DNA from: W11650 sp963550755
GTDB taxonomy: Bacteria; Bacillota; Clostridia; Lachnospirales; Vallitaleaceae
Length of the DNA: 6,869 nt
Assembly: GCA_963550755.1 (NCBI GenBank)
Contig: CAUVDV010000119.1
Coordinates: 1-6,869 of the forward strand
Direction of reading: 5' to 3'
Shown one piece after another: positions 1 to 6,590 of the stretch (its first letter is position 1; each line of letters begins with the position of its first letter). The notes under the pieces are model-generated. The model saw nothing but the letters and a program-made list of their open reading frames with translations. It did not search any database and was not told the origin of the DNA. The position numbers and the translations under genes were made by a program.

Positions 1-1195
1 GGTGCTGTATTCTCTGCTAAGTGACTTGGGGATGGAGATAGAAGCGGTTTTTGATAAGAATTATGACGATATTTCAGTCATTGAAAAATCCAGCTTTTCA
101 TTAAACAATCCGGTCATGCTTCAAAAGTATTCGAATAAAGAGGAGTATTTTTTAATCATTTCTACATCGGAAAGCATAATCGAGGAAGTTATCGCGGATA
201 TAAAAAACTTAAATACCGTATTTGACGAATTTATAAATGGGCACAAGCTGCATATTATGCTGCAAAGTGCCTATTGCACTCTGAAAGTAAAAAACAATCA
301 AAAAATTAATCTTAAAAACTGTTATGAGTGTACAATATTAGACAATACTTGTAAGCCGCTGGATCAATATTTAAAGCAGGAAAACGGCTATACCGAGCCG
401 GAAGCCGGCATGACCACGGATTCCTTCAATATGATAGGCTACATATTAGGTTCCATCTGCAGTCTTAATTGCAAGCATTGCTGTGAGTGTATTCCCTATA
501 TAGATAAAAAAAACAGAGAGTTTGTTTCCAAAGAAACAGCCATTAAGGATATTGAAAAATTGGCTAACATATGCAGTTTTTTAACGCTTATTGAATTTAT
601 AGGCGGAGAACCGTTTCTAAATAAAGATTTGCCGGAGATTATAAGTTATGTTATTAATATGAAAAGAGTTGGAATGATTCATATTTTTACCAACGGAACG
701 GTTGTGCCTTCGGATAATTTATGCCGGGCGCTGGCCCATGATAAGATCACCATATACATTTCCAATTATCAGGCAACCTTGGAAAAGCGCCGGCTGGATA
801 ACATACAAAAAACCGTGGAAAAACTGAATAAATATAATATATCATACTTTTTTGGCAAAAAACAAAATTGGTTTAATTTTACCAGCTTTAAGGATATGAA
901 GGAGTCTGAAAATTATTTAAAGCATAAATTTTCCGAATGCTTTTTGCATAATTGCAACCGGCTGCATAAGGGCGTTTTATATATGTGCCCGCATCATTAT
1001 GCCGGTAATATTTTGCATATGAAAAATTTTGACTATAATGTGGTTAAGATTCATGAATTTAACGATGCTTCGCTGATCAAAGAAATTGAAAAGTTTAAAT
1101 CCTATCCCTATATTGAAGCATGTAAATATTGTAAAATGCCGTATAAAGTCGAAACGGTCATATCCGGAGAACAGACAAATGCTTCGGAACTATAA
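1..1195 (+). CDS. Radical SAM protein with N-terminal Rossmann-like domain and C-terminal cysteine-rich (twitch/SPASM-like) region, 5' partial
   Basis: The frame is open from the window edge and ends at TAA 1193-1195. The GTG at 2 is not the true start: alignment with the next gene shows about 46 residues missing, including the first strand and glycine loop of the N-terminal domain. Counting the GTG as residue 1, the core [4Fe-4S] triplet is C153, C157, C160 (CX3CX2C). GGEP follows at 201-204, and a TNGT motif comes after it, both typical of radical SAM enzymes. Four cysteines precede the core (C92, C107, C110, C117) and five follow it (C313, C318, C329, C374, C377), as expected for auxiliary clusters. 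The family cleaves S-adenosylmethionine to make a 5'-deoxyadenosyl radical. The protein is presumably cytoplasmic, as no signal or membrane segment is seen. The gene lies 15 bases before its paralogue, so the two are probably co-transcribed. The substrate is unknown; surface glycan or peptide modification is inference only. Confidence 0.88.
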   Translation, partial: VLYSLLSDLGMEIEAVFDKNYDDISVIEKSSFSLNNPVMLQKYSNKEEYFLIISTSESIIEEVIADIKNLNTVFDEFINGHKLHIMLQSAYCTLKVKNNQKINLKNCYECTILDNTCKPLDQYLKQENGYTEPEAGMTTDSFNMIGYILGSICSLNCKHCCECIPYIDKKNREFVSKETAIKDIEKLANICSFLTLIEFIGGEPFLNKDLPEIISYVINMKRVGMIHIFTNGTVVPSDNLCRALAHDKITIYISNYQATLEKRRLDNIQKTVEKLNKYNISYFFGKKQNWFNFTSFKDMKESENYLKHKFSECFLHNCNRLHKGVLYMCPHHYAGNILHMKNFDYNVVKIHEFNDASLIKEIEKFKSYPYIEACKYCKMPYKVETVISGEQTNASEL

Positions 1196-1199
1196 AAAA

Positions 1200-1206
1200 A
1201 GGAGAG
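1200..1206 (+). promoter_or_regulatory. Ribosome binding site for the second radical SAM gene
   Basis: AGGAGAG sits four bases before ATG 1211, directly after the stop of the preceding gene. It is the strongest Shine-Dalgarno site on the left side of the window. It supports 1211 as the real start of the frameshifted gene, rather than the TTG at 1354 where the long open frame appears to begin. Confidence 0.75.
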
Positions 1207-1210
1207 ATCA

Positions 1211-2520
1211 ATGAATTATCTTAGTAAATTTATAAATGAGCACCAAGAAAAGATAACAGATCAGAATAATATAGAAAAATTCATAGAAGATATTCGGAAT
1301 ATTTTGAAAAAGAGAATAATTTTACTGGGGGGGGGTCTCACGGAAGAACGATTTTGAATTTGCTGAAAGATTTGAATATTAAAGTTTTTGCAATTGTAGA
1401 TAAGGAGCCGGATAGAGTAAATACAGCTGAGGATATTTTGGTCTATGATTATGATTTTTTAAAAAATATAGATATTGAGGAATATATTATTATCGCATCT
1501 GTTAATCCCAAAAATTATGAGTCGATTAGAAATGATTTATCTAATATGGGGCTGGATCATATCAAAGCGGAATTGGTAAATGGATACGATATGCATCTAC
1601 CGATTCAAAAATGTGTATGTTTTTTAAAAGCTAGGAAAGGACGGCTCAACGTTGCCAACTGCAGCGGCTGCACGCAGTTAAACCATACCTGTGATATTTT
1701 AAGGGATAATATCATAAAGCATAAAAAGGGCGCGGCGATTAATGAAAAGGGGGCGGATATTACCTTGCTCAGTACCATATCAGGAACGATATGCACGCTC
1801 AAATGCAAGTACTGCGTCGAACATGTACCATATGTCTTACCGAGTAATAGAAGGATTTTTGACAAGGATATCATAATTAAAGATATAAATAGACTTGCCA
1901 AATGCTGTAAATACGTAACGGTGGTTGATTTCGTAGGGGGTGAGCCGTTTTTACATCCGGATTTGGATGCTATCATAGAAAATGTCAGAAAAATAAATAA
2001 TGTTGGGATTGTAAATGTATTTACCAACGGAACGGTTATGCCCAAGGAAAAACTGCTGCATCAGCTTAAGCAGGACTTTGTAACCGTATCGCTGGCAAAT
2101 TATTCTAAAAATTTGTCGGAACAGCAGCGGCAAAAAGTCATGGAAACTCGGAAAGTCCTAATTGATGAAGGGATTGCTTTTTTTGAAACAAAGGATTTTA
2201 CATGGGTGGATACGCTTTCCTTTGATTATATAGGAGATTCGAAACAGGAAATGATTCATCGTTTTGCGAATTGCAAACTAAAGGATTGCTATCGTTTGTA
2301 TGACGGCAAGATGTTTCGCTGTCCGCATCATTATGCAGGATATGTCAGCGGAAAAATAGGGCTTGATTCGTCGGTTGTCGATATTCATGCGATAGAAGAT
2401 GACAACAAGCTGACAGAGGCTTTAAATCAATTTATCAATGTAGGCTATATTGATGCCTGTAATTTTTGTGAAGTTCCATTTAAAGCCAAAGCGGTATCCA
2501 GCGGCGAGCAGCTGGTCTGA
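1211..2520 (+). CDS. Radical SAM protein paralogous to the preceding gene, interrupted by a frameshift in a 9-G tract
   Basis: ATG 1211 has a good RBS, but its frame passes the G run at 1327-1335 and stops at TGA 1355-1357 after 48 codons. The frame that continues to TGA 2518-2520 is open through the same region. One added G gives a continuous 436-residue protein whose residues 38-49 align with the glycine loop of the third gene. In restored numbering, the N-terminal Rossmann-like domain has a glycine loop at 40-45 and D64 at the end of strand 2. Pre-core cysteines are C137, C151, C154, C161; the radical SAM triplet is C195, C199, C202 (CX3CX2C); GGEP is at 243-246; the C-terminal cysteines are C355, C360, C371, C417, C420. 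Spacing closely matches the first gene, so the two are duplicates that have diverged. Without frame correction the downstream part (TTG 1354, 388 residues) keeps all the cysteines but loses the nucleotide-binding loop. This could be a pseudogene, a phase-variable gene, or a single-base sequence error. Confidence 0.82.
1327..1335 (+). repeat. Homopolymeric G tract (G9) at the frameshift
   Basis: Nine consecutive G lie in an otherwise AT-rich stretch, at the codons for the glycine loop of the N-terminal domain. Nine G puts the upstream start out of frame with the long downstream frame. Ten G restores a Leu-Leu-Gly-Gly-Gly-Ser-His-Gly loop of the same length as Leu-Tyr-Gly-Ile-Gly-Lys-Asn-Thr in the third gene. 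Seven G would also be in frame but one residue shorter. Such tracts are prone to length change by slipped-strand mispairing, and also to sequencing error. Confidence 0.9.
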
Positions 2521-2538
2521 GGATGGAATAAAAGGATG

Positions 2539-2581
2539 AAAAACCGCGCGGAGCTTGCCGGCAAAAGAGCCGGCTGTTTTT
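2539..2581 (+). terminator. Terminator-like hairpin between the radical SAM pair and the HAD-type gene
   Basis: A perfect 6-bp GC stem (GCCGGC 2557-2562 with GCCGGC 2569-2574) closes a six-base loop, AAAAGA. It is followed by TGTTTTT. AAAAAC at 2539-2544 can pair with GTTTTT at 2576-2581 as an outer stem, leaving an uneven internal loop. The U tail is short and offset by two bases, so termination may be partial. In the 100-base gap it could lower expression of the third gene relative to the first two. I see no convincing new promoter in the gap. Confidence 0.5.
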
Positions 2582-2602
2582 GGCCAGACCCATTACTTCA
2601 AC

Positions 2603-2611
2603 AGGAAAAGG
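2603..2611 (+). promoter_or_regulatory. Ribosome binding site for the HAD-type gene
   Basis: AGGAAAAGG ends nine bases before ATG 2621, separated from it by TAGTTTTTT. It supports that start, which leaves the whole N-terminal Rossmann-like domain intact. Confidence 0.6.
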
Positions 2612-2620
2612 TAGTTTTTT

Positions 2621-4744
2621 ATGCAAGCAGAAGAAGCCTATATCATCGAACAATTTGAAACCCATTTTGCGGCAGTAAAAGATAAAAACATCGTGCTGTA
2701 CGGGATCGGCAAAAATACCAAGCTGATTTTAGAGCATTTTTCGGACTATAACATCGTTGCGCTGATGGACCCGAAGGAAGAGGGAAATACGGTTTACGGC
2801 CAAAAAGTAATCTCGAAAAACCAAGCGATTGCCTTAAACCCCATCATCATTATCGTGGCCAGAGTGGCGGTGGTCGATATCATATATAAAAGGATCGCTG
2901 ATTTAAGCGAACGGTATGGCATCAGGATATATGATATTCAGGGAAATCAGCCAAAGGGCGGCGAGGATTTTAAAGTACCGGGTGATGCTTATTTTTCACT
3001 GGCTTTTTCTGATTTAAGGGCCAGAGCCTTGGCCAGCGACATCCTGTCCTTTGATATTTTTGATACCCTGATTGCCAGAAAAATATATGAGCCGGAGCAT
3101 ATCTTTAAAATAGTGGAAAATGTGTTGTTATCCCAAAATATCCGATTGGATTTTTATAAAAACCGAATCGAGGCGGCCAAGAAATGTGCTAAGTACGCGA
3201 GTATCGACGATATTTATAAAAAGTTCAGCGAAAAAATGGGTAACGGCGCTGGAGCGGAAATAGATAGGATTCAAAAATTAGAATTAGATACCGAAAAAAA
3301 GTTCCTTTATCCGCGCAGGAATATTGTTAGCTTATTGCCGATTCTCAAAAGAGCCGGGAAAAAGATATTTTTGCTTAGCGATATGTATTATCCGGCCGGT
3401 ACCTTGAAGGATATTTTGACCGGTTTGGGTATCAAGGAGTATGACCGGATATTTGTGTCCTGCGAGGAAAAAGCCGAAAAAGAGGACGGCAGCTTATATC
3501 AAAAATATTTGCAGTACTTAAAGGAGCAGAACTTAAGCGGAAAATTGCTCCATATCGGCGACAATCGGCTGGCGGACATACAAATGGCGGAGCGCTGCCG
3601 GATACCTGCCTTTTACTATTTAAGCGGCAATGAGCTGCTGTTAAAAAGCGCGGTCAGGTCGTTATTATCCCAGGCGGATAGTATTTTCAGCCAAGTATCA
3701 ATTGGCCTGATAAAAAAACGGCTGTTTGATGATCCTTTCTCCCTGTCCGAAACCAAAGGCATTCCCCAAATCCACCAATGGGAGGATATCGGTTATTTGG
3801 TGTTTGGCAGTGTCATCATGAACTTTATGCTGTTTTTTATAAAAAAGATTGTCAGTCAGGGGATTGATTTGGTGCTGTGCCCGTCCCGTGATGGATACTT
3901 GATTAGCGAGATTTATAAAAAAATGGCGCTTAAGTTTCCTTTTTTGCCGAAATGCGTTTATTTCAGGGCGTCCAGACGGGCCGGCCGTTTTATGAATCTC
4001 AAAGATAGGGACGATATAAGGGCAGTTTTAAACTCCGAGGTCAGCGGTGATTGGCGAAAAGCTTTAGAGTATCAGCTGAATATAAAAATACCGGAGAGTT
4101 TCAGCACCGGGGAAGAAATCAGCGCCTTCGTGCTGGCTCAGGCCGATCATATCCTGCGGCGCGCGGCGGAGCAGAAAAAGTATTATATGGATTATCTCAC
4201 CGGGCTTGGAATAACAAACGGCAGGCGGATCGCGATTTTTGATTTTGTGGCCAAGGGCAGCGTTCAATATTATTTGTCCCAAATCTTAAACCGCAGGCTT
4301 GACGGCTATTATTTCGCGACCATGAACTTCAGCGAAAAATGGGATAAATATGAATTTTTAAAAAACAATATAGATACGCTGTACGGCAATATCACATCTT
4401 ATGAGAGCTGGTCCGAATTCGCCAAGAATTATCTGCTGCTGGAAACCATTTTGCAGGATGATAAAGGCACTTTTTTTGAAATAGATCAATCCCAAAATAT
4501 AAGCTTTTCCGCCGCCCGCGATCGCTTGGAAGTGGAATATATCAGTCAAATACAGGCGGGAATTATTGAATTCGCAGAGGATTTTATGGAGCTGGCGGAT
4601 ATTTTCCATATAGACGGGGATAACCGGTTTGCGGATGAGGTGTTAAAATACATGAAATATTGCGTTAAGAATAATGATTTAAAAGCGTTGACCGCCGACG
4701 ATGAGTATAATGGCATAGGCGGATATGGAATTTGGGGGAAATAA
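2621..4744 (+). CDS. Three-part protein: N-terminal Rossmann-like domain, HAD-type domain and C-terminal SRDG region (COG5610-like), possible surface-glycan role
   Basis: This 707-residue protein has three parts. Residues 23-110 form a Rossmann-like domain with the loop G28-I-G30 and D50 at the end of strand 2, resembling the N-termini of the two preceding proteins. Residues 140-335 are HAD-like: motif I has nucleophile D145 in DIFDTL, motif II is S253-D254, a candidate motif III lysine is K287, and motif IV is G-D314-N with D319. The position two residues after D145 is Phe147, not the Asp used as acid/base by ordinary HAD phosphatases. The C-terminal half has S422-R-D-G425, a following ASRRA motif and a D541-containing DFVAKGS motif, seen in COG5610-type predicted hydrolases, which often sit in capsule or exopolysaccharide loci. 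There is no signal peptide or clear membrane segment. It follows the radical SAM pair on the same strand after 100 bases. The reaction is unknown; hydrolase activity is a family prediction and a glycan role is inferred from context. Confidence 0.85.
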   Translation: MQAEEAYIIEQFETHFAAVKDKNIVLYGIGKNTKLILEHFSDYNIVALMDPKEEGNTVYGQKVISKNQAIALNPIIIIVARVAVVDIIYKRIADLSERYGIRIYDIQGNQPKGGEDFKVPGDAYFSLAFSDLRARALASDILSFDIFDTLIARKIYEPEHIFKIVENVLLSQNIRLDFYKNRIEAAKKCAKYASIDDIYKKFSEKMGNGAGAEIDRIQKLELDTEKKFLYPRRNIVSLLPILKRAGKKIFLLSDMYYPAGTLKDILTGLGIKEYDRIFVSCEEKAEKEDGSLYQKYLQYLKEQNLSGKLLHIGDNRLADIQMAERCRIPAFYYLSGNELLLKSAVRSLLSQADSIFSQVSIGLIKKRLFDDPFSLSETKGIPQIHQWEDIGYLVFGSVIMNFMLFFIKKIVSQGIDLVLCPSRDGYLISEIYKKMALKFPFLPKCVYFRASRRAGRFMNLKDRDDIRAVLNSEVSGDWRKALEYQLNIKIPESFSTGEEISAFVLAQADHILRRAAEQKKYYMDYLTGLGITNGRRIAIFDFVAKGSVQYYLSQILNRRLDGYYFATMNFSEKWDKYEFLKNNIDTLYGNITSYESWSEFAKNYLLLETILQDDKGTFFEIDQSQNISFSAARDRLEVEYISQIQAGIIEFAEDFMELADIFHIDGDNRFADEVLKYMKYCVKNNDLKALTADDEYNGIGGYGIWGK

Positions 4745-4823
4745 AAGAATCATTGGCTGAACCAAGAAAAAGTAGCTGCTGCAAAGTCTGCCAAAAATGA
4801 AAAGAATAAAATAAAAGGAAAGC

Positions 4824-4877
4824 AAAAGGGACGCTGTGAAAACGATTTGACAATCGCTTTGCAGCGATCCCTTTTTT
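4824..4877. terminator. Strong intrinsic terminator, probably bidirectional, between convergent genes
   Basis: The left arm starts with AAAAGGGA at 4824 and the right arm ends with TCCCTTTTTT at 4877. The inner pairs are CGCTG with CAGCG and CGATT with AATCG around a TGAC loop. The stem is interrupted by a small internal loop, one mismatch and one bulged A. On the plus strand the stem is followed by six T. On the minus strand it is followed by TTTTGCTTTCCTTTTATT. It lies between the stop of the HAD-type gene (4744) and the stop of the convergent oxidoreductase gene (4947), so it can serve both. Confidence 0.85.
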
Positions 4878-4946
4878 ACCAGTTAAAAACTCAATTTTCC
4901 CATATTTGTTGAAGCAAAAACACCTTACTTTCCCCAAGCCAAACAG

Positions 4947-6275
4947 TTAAAAATTAAATAAATCATTTAAGTTTTCGGCCATGGTCGGGTGGGTAAAAAT
5001 TTGATCGCGCAGATAGGTATAAGGAATTTGATGATCCATGGCCATTTTGATCAGGTTGATCAGTTCCTCGGCATTGCGGCTAAAGAGCGTAACGCCCAAA
5101 ATCAGCCGGCTGTTTTTATCGGCAACTGCTTTAAATAAGCCGCGCGGGTCCTGATTCACTGCTCCCCGCGGCATATTGGCCACCGGCAGGGTTTTGACCA
5201 GAACATCATAGCCCTTATCCCGCGCTTCTTTTTCGGTCAAGCCAACGCGGGCCAGCGGCGGCGTGAGGAAAGTACAGTAAGGGATAGCGCCGTCCGTGTT
5301 CGGAGCGGCCTTTTGGCCGGCCTCTTTGGCTTTGATGGCTCGGTAGACCTTGCGGAAATCATTAAGGGAAATATAGGTAAACTGTAGGCCGCCTTTGACA
5401 TCGCCAACAGCGTATACATCCTCCACAGTAGTCATGCAGTTTTCATCAACGGTGATTCCTCTGGCGGTGTAAGCAATATCGGTGTTTTCCAGCCCCAGCC
5501 CGGCCAGATTCGGTACCCGGCCGGTGGCGTAGAGCAGCGCATCAAACTCCAGCTCGCCGTATTTCTCGGTTTTGACGATAACCGCTTCTCCGCGGTTAAA
5601 AACTTCGCTGGTAGCGGTTCCCAGCTTGAAAGTTACGCCGTCCGCTTCCATATATTCTTGGGCCAGCGCGGCGATTTCCGGCTCCTCGCGGGTGAGGATG
5701 GCCGGCGCCATATCAATGATACTGACCTCAGAGCCAAGCCGGGCGTAAAGACCGGCAAACTCCAGCCCAATATTGCCGCCGCCCAAGATGCCAAGGCGCC
5801 GCGGCCGCTGCTCCAGCTTTTGCAGACCGGTGCTGTCATAAACATGCTGGGCGGCGGTCAGGCCTTTGATCGGCAGGATATTGCTTTGCGCGCCGGTATT
5901 AATGACAATGATTTCAGCGCTTAAATGCTTGACGGCTCCGTCTGCCAGGATCTGCACTTCTTTATTATTTACGAATTGAGCCTTGGCGTTATATACTGTA
6001 ATATTGGCGTTATCGGCCAGCATATGATAATTTTTATGGTTTAGCTTGGCCACGACCGTATCGCGAACAGCTTTGACTTCGGCATAGGATTTGCCGGTAT
6101 GAGCCGCCGTGATCATGGTTTTGGTCGGAATGCAGCCGATATTGATGCAAGTGCCGCCGTACATAGCCGGGTCGGCTTCAATCACCGCTATTTTTTTACC
6201 CTCGGCGGCTAATTTAGTCGCTAAAGTTTTGCCGGCTTTGCCAAAGCCGATAACAATTAAGTCAAACTTTTCCAT
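4947..6275 (-). CDS. rclA: RclA-like pyridine nucleotide-disulfide oxidoreductase (FAD, NAD(P)H)
   Basis: This 442-residue flavoprotein belongs to the class I disulfide oxidoreductases, with all parts in order. The FAD-binding GFGKAG loop is at residues 10-15 and an acidic E33 ends strand 2. The redox disulfide is C43-INIG-C48, at the same positions as in E. coli RclA (441 residues). The NAD(P)H loop is GGGNIG at 165-170. G291-D292 is in the second FAD motif, followed by KGGLQFTYISL, which closely resembles RclA. The C-terminal dimer-interface pair is H429 and E434 in HPTMAE. RclA and its Gram-positive relatives protect cells against reactive chlorine or hypothiocyanous acid; RclA also reduces Cu(II). 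The start at 6275 has GGAGGA just upstream. The gene stands alone, tail to tail with the radical SAM/HAD set, in more GC-rich sequence. Mercuric reductase or dihydrolipoamide dehydrogenase is less likely: there is no metal-binding extension, and the length and C-terminus fit RclA. Confidence 0.9.
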   Translation of the reverse strand: MEKFDLIVIGFGKAGKTLATKLAAEGKKIAVIEADPAMYGGTCINIGCIPTKTMITAAHTGKSYAEVKAVRDTVVAKLNHKNYHMLADNANITVYNAKAQFVNNKEVQILADGAVKHLSAEIIVINTGAQSNILPIKGLTAAQHVYDSTGLQKLEQRPRRLGILGGGNIGLEFAGLYARLGSEVSIIDMAPAILTREEPEIAALAQEYMEADGVTFKLGTATSEVFNRGEAVIVKTEKYGELEFDALLYATGRVPNLAGLGLENTDIAYTARGITVDENCMTTVEDVYAVGDVKGGLQFTYISLNDFRKVYRAIKAKEAGQKAAPNTDGAIPYCTFLTPPLARVGLTEKEARDKGYDVLVKTLPVANMPRGAVNQDPRGLFKAVADKNSRLILGVTLFSRNAEELINLIKMAMDHQIPYTYLRDQIFTHPTMAENLNDLFNF

Positions 6276-6281
6276 TTCTTT

Positions 6282-6287
6282 TCCTCC
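6282..6287 (-). promoter_or_regulatory. Ribosome binding site for the RclA-like gene
   Basis: On the minus strand GGAGGA precedes AAAGAA and then ATG 6275-6273, so the spacing is six bases. This near-consensus site fixes the start codon. Confidence 0.8.
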
Positions 6288-6481
6288 ATATGTATGTCAT
6301 ATTTCAACCTTCCCCTGCCGGAAACTTCACTTTCCGCTCAAGCCAATCAAAAGATCAGTCTTTTGGTAAACCGCATATGTCGAATCACTGCGCGTTTGGG
6401 CGCGGGTAAGCAGCCTGCTGAACAAAATGCTATGGTTTTTTAGCAAGCCGCTAAGGCAAAAACGGCTCTGACAGGTCAAGC

Positions 6482-6509
6482 TTACATTGTACTCCAAAGG
6501 TTACTTGTA
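6482..6509. promoter_or_regulatory. Pair of operator-like direct repeats near the candidate start site of the RclA-like gene
   Basis: TTACATTGTA (6482-6491) and TTACTTGTA (6501-6509) repeat with starts 19 bases apart, about two helical turns. Each contains a small palindrome (TACA-T-TGTA and TAC-TT-GTA). The second abuts the -10 box of the candidate minus-strand promoter and the first lies just downstream of the expected start site, where a repressor could act. No regulator gene is visible in the window, so this rests on pattern alone. Confidence 0.3.
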
Positions 6510-6537
6510 TGATATACCAGAATCTCAAAATTGAAAA
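6509..6537 (-). promoter_or_regulatory. Candidate sigma-A-type promoter for the RclA-like gene
   Basis: On the minus strand TTTTCA (6537-6532; 4 of 6 to TTGACA) is followed after 17 bases by TATCAT (6514-6509; 5 of 6 to TATAAT). It is the best pair I found between the gene and the window edge in the correct direction. The predicted start would be near 6502. Confidence 0.4.
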
Positions 6538-6564
6538 GTCCTAATTTTGTCTTTTGCTTCACTT

Positions 6565-6590
6565 ACCCGTTAAAAAGCGCGGTTACGGGT
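6565..6590. repeat. Inverted repeat ACCCGT-N14-ACGGGT upstream of the candidate promoter
   Basis: ACCCGT at 6565-6570 and ACGGGT at 6585-6590 are perfect 6-bp inverted arms with a 14-base spacer. It lies about 60-90 bases upstream of the predicted start of the RclA-like transcript, a usual place for an activator site. No U tail follows on either strand, so it does not look like a terminator. Confidence 0.35.

Noticed and set aside
2..4. GTG at the window edge as start of the first radical SAM gene
   Set aside because: The paralogue has about 46 more residues upstream, including the first strand and glycine loop, so the gene is cut by the window.
1605..2133. Two minus-strand open frames inside the second radical SAM gene
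   Set aside because: They lie opposite a frame whose cysteine and GGEP motifs are clearly coding.
2536..2658. 40-codon frame from ATG 2536 through the intergenic hairpin into the third gene
   Set aside because: Its AAAGG is directly against the ATG, it contains the terminator-like hairpin, and it overlaps the start of the third gene out of frame.
4051..4609. Short open frames on both strands inside the HAD-type gene
   Set aside because: The main frame is continuous through this region with family motifs; the others have low-complexity or arbitrary products.
4665..4937. 90-residue minus-strand open frame across the convergent gap
   Set aside because: It runs through the terminator hairpin and the end of the HAD-type gene, and its product has no recognisable domain.
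5658..6369. Plus-strand open frames of 86-88 codons opposite the RclA-like gene
   Set aside because: They are antisense to highly conserved FAD and NAD(P)H motifs and have no RBS that would make them credible.
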